This document shows positions 35,403 to 48,887 of a stretch of 64,000 nt of DNA, piece by piece. The translations under genes were made by a program, and so were the position numbers. The stretch's first letter is position 1; each line of letters begins with the position of its first letter. The stretch is from Poriferisodalis sp022821985 (GTDB taxonomy: Bacteria > Actinomycetota > Acidimicrobiia > Acidimicrobiales > Poriferisodalaceae), in assembly GCF_965219595.1 (NCBI RefSeq), contig NZ_OZ244781.1, positions 1,054,001 to 1,118,000 of the forward strand. The letters run 5' to 3'. Under the pieces are notes generated by a model. That model worked only from the letters and a program-made list of their open reading frames with translations, ran no database searches and was not told the origin of the DNA.

Positions 35403-36827
35403 ATGCAACACCACCCACACCGACAGGCCCGAGGCGATCCACGGCATCGCAGACGACGACAAGCACTCGTCTCGCTTCTCGTAACCTGCGCACTCGGTGC
35501 CTTGCTGCCGACGAGCGCTCTCGCCCAGACTTCTACCGACAACGCGCCCGCGGCACACCCAATCGTGGCCTTCTACGCATCGGATTACTCGGTCACGCTC
35601 GCCGAGGCGCAGCAACGGCTCGAACGCATCCCAGAATTGCAGGAGATCGTCGCCGTTCTCCACAGCCTCGAAGCGGACCGGCTCGCTGGATGGGACATCG
35701 ATCATCACGGCCCGATGACCGCTTGGGTACGGCTCGCCGGATCAGAACCGCCCAGCAACACTGCCACCGAGCTCGCCGACGCGCATAGCGATGTGCAGAT
35801 TCGTACCGGCGCCGAGGTCACATTCGCGGCACTTGCCGCAGCCCAAGACCAGTTCGGCATTGGCGAGAGCGTCGGGCCAATCGGCAATACCGGTGCAGCA
35901 GACGGTGTCCAGATCGAGGTGAGCGATCTGATCACACACACCGCCGTGAACATGAGAAGCAATGCTCTCGAAATCGGTATCGACACCAGCAGAGTCCCAG
36001 CCTCACCATCAGGTGCCCTTGACGCTCTGGAAGGTCGTGGACCGTTCGGGCCGGTTGGCAGCACCGGTGCCGCCACAGACGGATCCGACAGACTGGCCAC
36101 CATCAACGCCTTACTGGCCCCGCATATCGCCGTCCCTTACAGCGTCATTGAGGCGGACCCAGTTGAGGACCAAGTCGCTTTCGAAGGCGGCCGCAGGATG
36201 AGCCACAACAGTGCTGTTTGCACATCGGGCTTCACCGCATACCACAGTGGAGACAACCGATACGGCCTCATCACGGCTGGCCACTGCAACAAGCGGACAT
36301 GGACGACTCAAGGCGTGACACTTGCATTCAATAGCCGCGTATACAACGCTAGCAACGATGCGGCCTTCTACGTCATACCCGAGGGCCAAGGCCACTCGGC
36401 CACACACAAGATTCGTTGCAGCGACAATTCTGGAGTAACTCAAACCTGTTCAATTCATAGTATCGGCCCTGGCCGACTGTTCATGATGGGCCATTATGTG
36501 TGCCACATGGGCACGAATTCAGGTGTCAGCTGCGGGACGGTTGACAACGTCAGGTATCAACCTAATCCCAGCAATGGGTGTGACGGCAACGGAGTCACAT
36601 GCAGCCCCGTCTTTATTCGTGCGTCAGGGCCCGATATGAGGAACTGCAGCGGTGACAGCGGCGGCCCCGTCTACAGCTATAACGCGGCCTACGGAATCCA
36701 CAAGGGCGGTCGCGCAAACAACTCATGCACTAGGTCAAATTCCTACGTCTTTTTCAGCGGAATTCGGCGCGTACAGAATGTACTTGGCGTGACAGTCATC
36801 ACTAGCTGGCCATCGACTGTGCCATAG
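35403..36827 (+). CDS. Secreted chymotrypsin-fold serine protease with long propeptide
   Basis: 474 residues. A signal peptide with an Arg-rich start and an ALA cleavage site at about residue 41 precedes a propeptide of about 210 residues. The protease domain begins near residue 270, with the catalytic His294 in LITAGHC, a likely Asp319 in SNDAAFY and Ser419 in NCSGDSGGPV. Cysteine pairs around His and Ser resemble the streptogrisin/alpha-lytic class. The start at 35403 is set by AGGAGG six bases before; an earlier frame opening at 35352 lacks this. A TetR-type palindrome lies upstream. The following lipoprotein copies the propeptide. Confidence 0.92.
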   Translation: MQHHPHRQARGDPRHRRRRQALVSLLVTCALGALLPTSALAQTSTDNAPAAHPIVAFYASDYSVTLAEAQQRLERIPELQEIVAVLHSLEADRLAGWDIDHHGPMTAWVRLAGSEPPSNTATELADAHSDVQIRTGAEVTFAALAAAQDQFGIGESVGPIGNTGAADGVQIEVSDLITHTAVNMRSNALEIGIDTSRVPASPSGALDALEGRGPFGPVGSTGAATDGSDRLATINALLAPHIAVPYSVIEADPVEDQVAFEGGRRMSHNSAVCTSGFTAYHSGDNRYGLITAGHCNKRTWTTQGVTLAFNSRVYNASNDAAFYVIPEGQGHSATHKIRCSDNSGVTQTCSIHSIGPGRLFMMGHYVCHMGTNSGVSCGTVDNVRYQPNPSNGCDGNGVTCSPVFIRASGPDMRNCSGDSGGPVYSYNAAYGIHKGGRANNSCTRSNSYVFFSGIRRVQNVLGVTVITSWPSTVP

Positions 36828-36860
36828 CCAGAGTTCGGCAGTCAGCGATAGAATCAGCGG

Positions 36861-38132
36861 GTGACGACATCCGTGCGTTCAAGAGACATAGTTCTTATGA
36901 GTGTATTCTTAATTGTGTCAGCGTGTGTAAGCGATACATCCGCGACAAGTGAAGTCGATCCTGATCAGATCGAATTCCAGGCCTCCGTACAACAGTCCGC
37001 CGTGCTCAAGCCCACTACGACGACTAGTCCTCGTGACGAGATTTCCACGATGCCGACATCGACATCGTCGGCACCACCCGAAGCAGAATCGCTGTGGGTG
37101 CCGGACGCCGAGTGGGTTTTGCCTCTGCCGTGGGCAAATTTCCATGAAATGCATGAACGCCGGCCTGGTTCGGACTCGGAGCTGATGGAGACAAGCGGTA
37201 CTCTGCAGATCGATGGCAAATGCCTCTATCTGGATGAATTGTCTATAGAACCGCGTCGTCCCGGAGACCCGCTGCGTTGGGTGCTGTCGCTCCCGAACGA
37301 CCTTGTTCAATATGACGACAGCGACGAGGCGCTCTGGGTACACCGTCGACTCGGGCCCGTCGGGCCATTTGTGACTGGAGATGAGATAATTGTTGGCGAT
37401 ATATCGTGGGGCAGCCGTCGCAGCTCAGTATGCGGAGATCACCAAATCCTGCATGCCCCAGAGTCTATCGAACTATGTTCAAGCCGTCATCGCTACTCAT
37501 GCTCCGTCAGCTCATATTCTTCGATTTACGGGGTGCCGCCGTCGGAAGCAGATCGTCGGCTTGATCGCATTCCGCAGATGAAAGCGGTACTCGCAGAGCT
37601 ACGTGACGCCGAGCCACAGCGGACCGCGGGTTGGGGCGTCGATCGGGCGGATCCGTTCATACGAATCGGGGAATCATTTGTGGCATGGCTGTGGCTCGCC
37701 GGTGATGATCCACCAAGTCCACAGGCACAAGCACTCGCCACAGCACATCCTGACATCGAGCTACGGACCGGCGCATCAGTTACCTATGCTCAGCTCCGAT
37801 CCGCTCAGCAGCAGTTCGCTGGAGGGAACGACATCTATCTTCCGCGCGACACCCTCGACGGTGCCGTCCAAGCAATCGAACTGTCAGAGACTGTCGCGTG
37901 GACATGGATCAATCACCGGTCCAACGCGCTGGAAATCGCAATTGACACTTACCGAATCCCGCACGACGTCGGGTCTGTCATGCTTACCGGCAACCCGACT
38001 TTCTATGACGACAACCGTTGGCCGCCTCGAGACGAACTCTTCGCCGCCATTGCGGACGACGTTCAGGCTCGCGTTGATGTTCCTTTCGACATCGTCTTTC
38101 GAAGGATCGACCCCGACGAACGGCATCGATAA
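36861..38132 (+). CDS. Lipoprotein with a stand-alone copy of the protease propeptide
   Basis: 423 residues. GTG start, short signal peptide and lipobox SVFLIVSAC (Cys22), then a Thr/Ser-rich linker. Residues 85-195 form a small domain with GTLQIDGKCLYLDELS and VTGDEIIVGDISWG that I cannot name. Residues 212-423 align along their length with the propeptide of the preceding protease: RLDRIPQMKAVLAEL, AWLWLAGDDPPS, AHPDIELRTGASVTYAQL and HRSNALEIAIDTYRIP all have counterparts there. No catalytic triad follows. It is 33 bp after the protease, so the two are probably co-transcribed. A membrane-anchored inhibitor or folding partner is the obvious hypothesis. GC is lower than the window average. 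Confidence 0.85.
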   Translation: MTTSVRSRDIVLMSVFLIVSACVSDTSATSEVDPDQIEFQASVQQSAVLKPTTTTSPRDEISTMPTSTSSAPPEAESLWVPDAEWVLPLPWANFHEMHERRPGSDSELMETSGTLQIDGKCLYLDELSIEPRRPGDPLRWVLSLPNDLVQYDDSDEALWVHRRLGPVGPFVTGDEIIVGDISWGSRRSSVCGDHQILHAPESIELCSSRHRYSCSVSSYSSIYGVPPSEADRRLDRIPQMKAVLAELRDAEPQRTAGWGVDRADPFIRIGESFVAWLWLAGDDPPSPQAQALATAHPDIELRTGASVTYAQLRSAQQQFAGGNDIYLPRDTLDGAVQAIELSETVAWTWINHRSNALEIAIDTYRIPHDVGSVMLTGNPTFYDDNRWPPRDELFAAIADDVQARVDVPFDIVFRRIDPDERHR

Positions 38133-38162
38133 CCCGACCGTGGGCAACTCGGTGTCCGCTTA

Positions 38163-40541
38163 TCAGCGGGTCCAGGTGAGCAGCGAGGCGCGTTCCAGCG
38201 AGTCCAACCAGACTGATTCGAGCGCCTTGTGCGATGCGAGGTACAGGCGGTCGCCGACTACGGCGCTGGCGGTCACCTGCGCCTGCCAATCGGTGTCGAA
38301 CCAGCAGTAGCGCTCCCACGGGCCGAACTCTTCGGTGCCGTCGGGCCGGACGACGATCTCGCGCGACTCGCGGCACCTGCGCAGCGGCGGGTCCGCGTGG
38401 CTGAGGCGTGCGCGCTCGGTGAGCTCCGCGCCTGCCGTGCCCAGCGCCACAGCGCCGAGGAACGGAGGCTCGCTGCCGCTGTCGTCGAAGGGGTGCTGGT
38501 TCAGCGGCAGCACCGCCAGATCGCTCGGCTGCCAGTGCAGGAAGGCTAGCGCATTGAACTCCACCTGGCTGTGGCCGCCCGGGGCCGTCCACTGGGCAAT
38601 GCGCTGGGGCCGATCCAGATCTGCGATGTCGAACAGCGACACCTGGGTGCCCACGGTGAAGCCCTCGTCGGTGGCCTCCTGACCGACGCCGAGCAGCAGG
38701 TCGTCACCGAGCGGATGCAGGTACGCGGAGTAGCCGGTGATCTTCAGCTCGCCGCGCACCACGGGCGCGGTCGGCTCGGACAGGTCGAGCAGGTATAGCG
38801 GATCGATCTGGCGGAACGTCACGACGGCGGCGATGTCGCCCAGATAGCGCACCGCGTAGATCCGCTCGCCCACACCGAGCCCGTCGACGCGGCCGACCTC
38901 TGCGAGGCCGTCGGCGCCGACCGCGAGCACCGTGACGAGGCTCTCGGACTCGGGGGCGAGCTGTCCGCGCCAGGTCCACGGCTGAGCGGTGGTGGTCGCG
39001 ATGCGCAGGTGGCCCTCGTGCTCCGACATCGAGTACTGGTTCAGCACCGTGCCCGTCACCGACGCCGAGCCGAGGTACGTGCTCGTGGCTCGCCCGCTGG
39101 TGTCGAACATGTGGATATCGGTCTCGACGGGTGCGCCGTCGCCGGGACCTGCCGGCTCGACACCCCAGTCGTGCCAACGCGTCGTGGTCACGTAGAGATG
39201 ATCGTGCGAGGCGTACACCGTGCTGCCGTCGGACATGATCGTCGTGGTGTCCATCGCTCCGGCAAGGCCTTCGGCAGCAATGTCAATGGTGGTGACGCTG
39301 AGCGTGCCCGGGCCTGCGTAGTGCGGGGGCGCCCAGACGCGGTCGCAGTCGGCGAGGCGCCCGCCCGCGACGGACGCGCCGGAGGCGTCGCTCAAGACGA
39401 AGCGCGGCAGCCAGTCATCGAGCGTGGTGCCGATGATGAGATCGCGGTTTGCCTCAGCCGACCGCTCCTGCGCACCGAGGTCGGCCGTCTCGGGGATGGC
39501 CCAAGGAATCGCACGCGGACCTGAGGTGGTGACCACCCGCACCACGCCATCGGCCAAGCGGGCGCCGATGTAGCTGCCTTCGATGTCCAGCCGTCTGGTG
39601 ACGCTTGGCGTGGTGCTGCTCAAGTCGATCTCGACGATCTCGGTCGTGGGTCCCCAGCTCGGCGCCGGATCGCTGTCGGTGCCCTCGCCACCCGGTTCGA
39701 CGAACGGCACAATGCTGTCCCACTGCGAGGCAAACACGAGCACACGGTCGCCGTGCAGCAGCAGATTCGAGACCCAATGGCTGTCGAGCTGGACAGAAGT
39801 GACCAGTGTCGGCTCGGGGCCCGTCACGTCCACCACATGCACCCGGTTCTCGCTCGCCACCACCATGCGCCGAGCGTCGGCCTTGAGCACGTGGGGCTCA
39901 TCGATTCCCGCCTCTTGCACGTTGGACGTGCTGTAGTCGACCCCGGGCTGCAGCGAGGCCGCTCCGGCCCCCGCGGCGTCGTCGGCAGCCGCCTCAGCCT
40001 CCAGCACCTCGCCCCCGAAACCGAGATCGCCGCCCAGGCCCCACGGGCCCACAGCCGCTGCCGCGTTCGTGTGGATGTAGTCGAGCACTGCGCCGCATTC
40101 GTCGAACTGACGCAGCGCGGCGGCCTTGATGGCGTCCGCCGGCACCGCCGCGTCGGCACTTGCCGACCCGTTCTCAGCCGCGCTGTCGTCCGAGTCGGCG
40201 TCGCCTGCAGATGGACCATCTTCGCCGGGATCAGCCCCAGCCGATGACGTGCCTTCAGCAGCAACCTCGTCTCCGGTGTCATCGCCAGCCATGCCGGATT
40301 GGAACCCGGCCGACTCATCGGACCTGCCCGGCTCGCCCGGAGCGTCGTCCTCAGCGCTGGAATCTCTGTCGGAGGCAGTGGTGGCCGCGGGCTGCGTGGC
40401 GTCCGATGGCACATCGTCGGTGGCACTGTCATCGGCATCGCTCGCGCAAGCAGCTGCGAGCAGGGCCACAGCAGCCAGAACGGCGAGCAAGCGCGATGTC
40501 CTGGCGACTCTGGACTTCGTGTACTCGGGCTTCTCAGTCAT
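38163..40541 (-). CDS. Secreted beta-propeller lipoprotein
   Basis: About 792 residues. The signal peptide ends in LLAAAC (Cys32), followed by some 130 residues of low-complexity Asp/Ser/Ala linker. The rest consists of propeller blades of the secreted 'beta-propeller domain' family: DYSTSNVQEAGIDEPHVLKAD is its characteristic opening, then ENRVHVVDV, VSNLLLHGDRVLVFAS, YASHDHLYVTT, YAVRYLGDIAAVVTF and VQVSLFD-like blade strands. Function is unknown; members are exported and cell-bound. I prefer ATG 40541 because it gives a normal signal peptide; ATG 40559 is possible. It converges with the propeptide-like lipoprotein. Confidence 0.85.
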   Translation of the reverse strand: MTEKPEYTKSRVARTSRLLAVLAAVALLAAACASDADDSATDDVPSDATQPAATTASDRDSSAEDDAPGEPGRSDESAGFQSGMAGDDTGDEVAAEGTSSAGADPGEDGPSAGDADSDDSAAENGSASADAAVPADAIKAAALRQFDECGAVLDYIHTNAAAAVGPWGLGGDLGFGGEVLEAEAAADDAAGAGAASLQPGVDYSTSNVQEAGIDEPHVLKADARRMVVASENRVHVVDVTGPEPTLVTSVQLDSHWVSNLLLHGDRVLVFASQWDSIVPFVEPGGEGTDSDPAPSWGPTTEIVEIDLSSTTPSVTRRLDIEGSYIGARLADGVVRVVTTSGPRAIPWAIPETADLGAQERSAEANRDLIIGTTLDDWLPRFVLSDASGASVAGGRLADCDRVWAPPHYAGPGTLSVTTIDIAAEGLAGAMDTTTIMSDGSTVYASHDHLYVTTTRWHDWGVEPAGPGDGAPVETDIHMFDTSGRATSTYLGSASVTGTVLNQYSMSEHEGHLRIATTTAQPWTWRGQLAPESESLVTVLAVGADGLAEVGRVDGLGVGERIYAVRYLGDIAAVVTFRQIDPLYLLDLSEPTAPVVRGELKITGYSAYLHPLGDDLLLGVGQEATDEGFTVGTQVSLFDIADLDRPQRIAQWTAPGGHSQVEFNALAFLHWQPSDLAVLPLNQHPFDDSGSEPPFLGAVALGTAGAELTERARLSHADPPLRRCRESREIVVRPDGTEEFGPWERYCWFDTDWQAQVTASAVVGDRLYLASHKALESVWLDSLERASLLTWTR

Positions 40542-40808
40542 CAATTCACACAACGCCATAGGTGCCAGCGGCGTTCCGCTCGCGACGTTACGTTCCGATG
40601 AAGTTCCCCACATCACATCGCGAAGCGCTCGGGCGAAGAAAATCAGAGTGACCGCGCAGCAACGCTCTCGTAGGTTCGGCACGGGACGGGACCGCCCGCG
40701 CTACCGGAGTAGCTCTGACCACCGGGCGGATCCCGTCCTCACGACACGTCGTGTGTGCCGCTCACATCGTAACGCCGAGGTACGAAGGCACCTGACAGAT
40801 TTCAGCGA

Positions 40809-42015
40809 CTAGTCGTCGTCGGCTGCCTCGTCGTACAGGCCGTTGCGGCCCAGGCGCACGAGCAGCTCTTCGGTGCTCCACGGCAGCATCGTGGCCCCGC
40901 AGCGGGCATCGCGGTAGTGCTGCTCGAGGCGACCGGGCCGCAGCAGCGACCTCCCGCCACAGGTGCGCAGTGCCAGCGATGCCATCTCGGGGGCGCTCTC
41001 CATCGTGGTCACCGTGGCCACATGCGCCCGCCGCAGCTCCTCAGGGCTGGGATCGGCCCGGAGTTCGCTGAGCACCCGGTAGGTCAGCGACTGCGCCCGG
41101 TCGTAGATGAGCTGCAGCTGCGCCCACCCGGTCTGCTTGATCGGGTGATCGCGTGACGCCTTCACCCCCGACTCGCCGCGCAGATAGGTGCGGGTGGCGT
41201 CGAGGATGGCCCGCATCAAGCCCAGATAGCTGAATGTCAAGGTCATGTAGAACTGCGGGAAGCGGGACACCATCGCGTTGAACATGCCCGGCGGCAGCAC
41301 CTCATTGCGGGCCGGCACGAACACGTTGTCCATCACCAGCGTGCGGGAGTCGGTGCCGCGCATGCCGATCGGGTCCCAGTCGCCGACGATCTGCGCGCCG
41401 TCGCCATCGGCCGGCACGCCCAGCAGGCGGATGTGGGGATCGCCCTCCACCACCGCCAGCACGTTGTGTACGTGCGCGGCACCGCTGAGCGAGGCGAAGA
41501 TCTTGCGGCCCGTCACGCGGTAGCCGCCCTCGGTGGGCACCGCCATGGTGCTGAAGCCCGATCGGGCACCCGGCGCCTGGCCCTCGGAGAACGGCTGGGA
41601 ATGGATGACGGTGCCTTGAGTCATGCCTTCCCACAGATGCGGGCGGGTCTCGGCAAGGTGTGCGGCCATGGCCCCATCGGGATCCAGCTCACGCCCGCGC
41701 TCGCCGGCCAGCAATGCCTCGGCGATCGGGCCGGACAGCAGCGCTGTGGCCGTGTGCATGTTGAACGTCAACGCCGTGGTGGCGCAGTGCCGACCCATCT
41801 CCTCGGCCACAAGCGCGTAGCCCACGAAGTCGGCACCCAGCCCGCCGACCTCTGTGGGCACGCACAGGCCCAGGAAACCGGCATCGGCCAGGTCGGCCCA
41901 GTTCCCGTGCGGGAAGCTGGCATCGCGGTCGTAGGTGGGCGCACGCTCGGCAAATGCAGGCCCCAGCTCGGCCATCCGGGCCACGAGCTCGGCTCGCTCG
42001 GGCGTCAGCACCTGT

Positions 42016-42023
<8 letters not shown>
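40809..42023 (-). CDS. Acyl-CoA dehydrogenase family protein
   Basis: A 404-residue flavoenzyme. It has the N-terminal helical domain (ADAGFLGLCVPTEVGGLGAD), the middle beta domain (GGYRVTGRKIFASLSGAAHV, GMRGTDSRTLVMDNVFVP) and the C-terminal helical bundle (QLIYDRAQSLTYRVLSEL, LRTCGGRSLLRPGRLEQHYRDAR). It presumably oxidises an acyl-CoA. The ATG at 42023 starts 8 bases inside the end of the oxoprolinase gene, so both are in one operon. The substrate is unknown; the catalytic base is not obvious. Confidence 0.9.
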
Positions 42024-45828
<3,805 letters not shown>

Positions 45829-45967
45829 CCCATGACCTTAGGTGTCATTCTGGCGGCTGAGATCAGAATCAGGCAGTCGCGCATGTTTCCGACAAGCACA
45901 ACTGATTGGCATCCCAATAGCTGACAGGTCGCCGTCGTTGTCACCGGGGCTCGCTACTGTCGGCCAC

Positions 45968-46897
45968 ATGGCAGGTGACGACGATTCGAGCGCAGTTCCA
46001 GCTGCTCCGGGCCATCCCGATGTCGCATTAGCCCGGCTCATCGAACTAGGCGTGGTGTGGGGCGACGCTGCCGATTGGCTTTTGCGTTTACCAACTGATT
46101 CTGTCGATCTTTTCTTTACATCGCCCCCTTACGCGGACGCACGGCGGTACTCCCAGATTCATCCAGATCGGTACGTGGAGTGGTTCTCTCCGTTCGCTGA
46201 AGCCATGCTGCGGGCGACGACCGAAACCGGATCGTTTGTGCTGAACATCAAGAACCGCGTCGCTGCGAGCGGCCAACTCAGGGGGCAGCGACACCCGTAC
46301 GTCTACGAGCTGGTGCTTGAGCTGCAGCGCATGGGCTGGCGTTGGCTCGAGACCTACATCTGGTCGAAGCCCAACGCGATTCCGGGTCGGTTCGGGCCGC
46401 GGACGAAGGACAGCTTCGAGTACGTGTACCACTTTGCCAAGGGCGGTCAGCCGTACTTCGATCTCGACGCCGTCCGGGTGCCGTACCGATCGAGCGAGCA
46501 AGAGATAGCGCGCCGTCGCCGCGACCGGAACGGCCGGAGGAACACCGAGGCCGGGTTCGGCCGTGACCGTCGGCTCACCTACAACAAGGGCGGAGCCGAC
46601 CCCGGCAATGTCATCGAGGTCAGCCAGACGTACAACCAGCACTGGGGCCCGTCGGGCCGACATACCGCAGTGATGCCCGAGGGGCTCGCCGAGTTCTTCG
46701 TCCAAGCTGCCTGCCCTCCAGACGGTCTGGTCGTGGACCCGTTCGCAGGCTCAGGGACCACCGTGGTGGTAGCCCGCCGCCACGGACGTCGCGCCGGCGG
46801 CGTCGAACTGCACCGCAAGTACGTCGAAGTGTCCGTGGAGCGCGTGGCGAGCGATCAATGCGAGCCTGAGCCGGGTGAACTGCGGCTCGCAGTCTGA
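45968..46897 (+). CDS. DNA methyltransferase (N4-cytosine or N6-adenine, beta-class order)
   Basis: 309 residues. The catalytic motif TSPPY comes first (about residue 52, LFFTSPPYADARRYSQI) and the AdoMet-binding DPFAGSGTTVVVARRHGR lies near the C-terminus, the permuted beta-class order. FGPRTKDSFEYVYHFAKG and a final ELHRKYVEVSVERV are common in these enzymes. TSPPY favours N4-cytosine, but N6-adenine cannot be excluded. It starts the accessory island and is followed 2 bp later by a probable endonuclease. Confidence 0.92.
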   Translation: MAGDDDSSAVPAAPGHPDVALARLIELGVVWGDAADWLLRLPTDSVDLFFTSPPYADARRYSQIHPDRYVEWFSPFAEAMLRATTETGSFVLNIKNRVAASGQLRGQRHPYVYELVLELQRMGWRWLETYIWSKPNAIPGRFGPRTKDSFEYVYHFAKGGQPYFDLDAVRVPYRSSEQEIARRRRDRNGRRNTEAGFGRDRRLTYNKGGADPGNVIEVSQTYNQHWGPSGRHTAVMPEGLAEFFVQAACPPDGLVVDPFAGSGTTVVVARRHGRRAGGVELHRKYVEVSVERVASDQCEPEPGELRLAV

Positions 46898-46899
46898 GC

Positions 46900-48012
46900 A
46901 TGGCGCTCTCAGATTCCGAAGAACGGATACTGCGTGCAGCGGGTTCCGACCCGAGCCCGGTGGCTCGCCTGCAAGCGGTGGGCATCACGCTCGCAAAGCA
47001 CGGTGAAGATGCTGACGCTTCGCGTGATCTCTTGAACCAGAGCTACCTCACGCATACCAGCCCGTCGTTTCACCTGGTTCCGAGAGGCGACTCGATGTTC
47101 GCCGAAGACGCCTTCACCAAGGCGTACGCGGCACTCGCTGCGGGCACCGACGACTTCACCCGCGTCGACGCGGCGACGCTGAAAGCGACGCTCCTTGAGT
47201 GCCCAGCGGCATTGGCGCCGCTGCGCATGATCCTCGGGCTGACGCACAACGAGTTGGCAGTCGCCGTCCGTCTTCACGACCCCGAGTCGAACGTGGCAGG
47301 CGGGTCGCTGAAGAACCTCGAACGCAGCGCTCCACAAGAACACCCGACGGCGCCGAGGCAGCGAATCGTCGGGTCCATAGCTGGCGCCGTACTGGCGATG
47401 ATGAACCGTGACCTGCTCACCGTGCCACCCCGCGCAACGACGCACTTCCACTCCAAGCTCGATAAGCGCGACACGGTGAACGGATGGCCGAGCGTACGCG
47501 ACCACATCGCCGGTGTGCCCTACTCGGCGCTGCTCTTCCAGCGGTACGTCGGAGGGGTGTGGCGACAGGTGCAAGACGCGTACTCCGAAGTGAAGGGAGA
47601 CGCCGTACTGGAGATCCCGCTTCAAGACTTGCTCGACGCCCATGGGGTGCCATACCACCGCACGAAGCGCGGAGCCCCCGGTGCCGCCGAGACCGCCACC
47701 CGATTCGGCCTCAAGCCCGGACCGGATTTCGTCATTCCTGATGACTCACCCACGCTGGTCATCGAATCGAAGGTGGCAGAAGACGGCGGGACCGCCCGCG
47801 ACAAGGCGGCACGCATCCAGACCTTGGTGACGGCGGCAAACGAACGCGGGTTGAGGGCGTGCGCACTGATCGACGGCAAGGGGTGGACAGAACGGCCGAA
47901 CGCGCTCTGCGATGTCATCTTGGCGACGCAGGGTCGCACCTACACCATGGCGACGGTCGAACAGATTCTGCAGCTGCCCGAAATTCAGGCGCTCACGGGT
48001 CCGGCTTCGTGA
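46900..48012 (+). CDS. Probable type II restriction endonuclease (PD-(D/E)xK fold)
   Basis: 370 residues encoded 2 bp after a DNA methyltransferase. I recognise no named family. Near the C-terminus GPDFVIPDDSPTLVIESKVAE has the spacing of a PD-(D/E)xK nuclease site (Asp, then Glu-Ser-Lys), followed by DKAARIQTLVTAANERGLRACALIDGKGW. The N-terminal 200 residues are helical and could recognise DNA. The target site is unknown. GC is similar to the core genes. Confidence 0.75.
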   Translation: MALSDSEERILRAAGSDPSPVARLQAVGITLAKHGEDADASRDLLNQSYLTHTSPSFHLVPRGDSMFAEDAFTKAYAALAAGTDDFTRVDAATLKATLLECPAALAPLRMILGLTHNELAVAVRLHDPESNVAGGSLKNLERSAPQEHPTAPRQRIVGSIAGAVLAMMNRDLLTVPPRATTHFHSKLDKRDTVNGWPSVRDHIAGVPYSALLFQRYVGGVWRQVQDAYSEVKGDAVLEIPLQDLLDAHGVPYHRTKRGAPGAAETATRFGLKPGPDFVIPDDSPTLVIESKVAEDGGTARDKAARIQTLVTAANERGLRACALIDGKGWTERPNALCDVILATQGRTYTMATVEQILQLPEIQALTGPAS

Positions 48013-48059
48013 TCAGTGTCAAGTACGCGACGTTGACGGACGGGGCTTCGGCACGGGGA

Positions 48060-48823
48060 ACCGCATCAGCAAGAGCCTTGCGGCGCTTATGGCGCTCGGT
48101 CTCGTGACTGCGACCTGTAGCGGCAACAGCCGCACGGCCGACGACGGATCCATGCCAGATGGTGACGGCGGAGACGGGCTCGCTAATGCAGCATCGGCTG
48201 AGGGCGCGGCGCACGATGCAGACGGCGCAGCCAACTCCATTGAGAACTAGCGAACCGACGACCATCGAAGAGTTCTTCGATCTGCTGGACGCCGTCCGCG
48301 ACGACGGGCGCTACGTCCCCCTGGCCATGGGCGCCCATGACCGCTGGGAAGCGGCAACGCTGGGCGTTCCGAACATCGGCCCCAGCTACTGGAAGGGCGA
48401 GCCCGGGCGGCTGGCGCTCATCGACGGCACAGCCAAGCTGTCCGATCAGGCCTGTGTCGACACGCTGGCGGCGCTGCAGCGCTGGAGCGCCTATCTGCCG
48501 GCCAATGCATCTGCGGTGACCTATGCAGATGCGCAGCAGACGTTCATCTCGGGTGCCGCGGCGATCTATCCGGCTGGATCGTGGGAGATCGCCGGCTTCG
48601 CCGCTGCCGCCGATTTCGAGCTCGGCGCGTTCGGACCGCCGCCGCTCGCCGGGCAGGACACCTGCTACATCAGCGACCACGCCGACATCGGCTTGGGCAT
48701 GAACCCGGCGACCGAGCATCCTGAGGCCGCGAGGACGTTCCTGGCATGGATCGCGTCAAGCGAGCTCGCCGAGATCTTCTCGAATGCGCTGCCCGGCTTC
48801 TTCACGCTTCGCGACTCCCAGTA
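48060..48823 (+). pseudogene. Decayed extracellular sugar-binding lipoprotein gene
   Basis: Two pieces of one ABC solute-binding protein lie in different frames. At about 48060-48250 there is a signal-peptide-like start (SKSLAALMALGLVTATCSG, then an acidic linker). From about 48250 comes a piece of the mature protein (EPTTIEEFFDLLDAVRDDG, HDRWEAATLG, TFISGAAAIYPAGSWEIAGF, NPATEHPEAARTFLAWIAS, IFSNALPGFFTL). The roughly 120 residues that should lie between are missing, and the C-terminus breaks off near 48823. This is a remnant after deletion. No permease genes remain nearby. Confidence 0.8.
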
Positions 48824-48887
48824 CTGCTGCGGTAGAGGACGTGAGCCCCTGACATCGGTAGGCGGCCTTGAAGTCCTATCGCTTCCA

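Noticed and set aside
34211..35542. Extended PAC2 frame to 35542
   Set aside because: The extra N-terminal residues are Arg/Cys-rich and overlap the protease promoter and coding start on the other strand.
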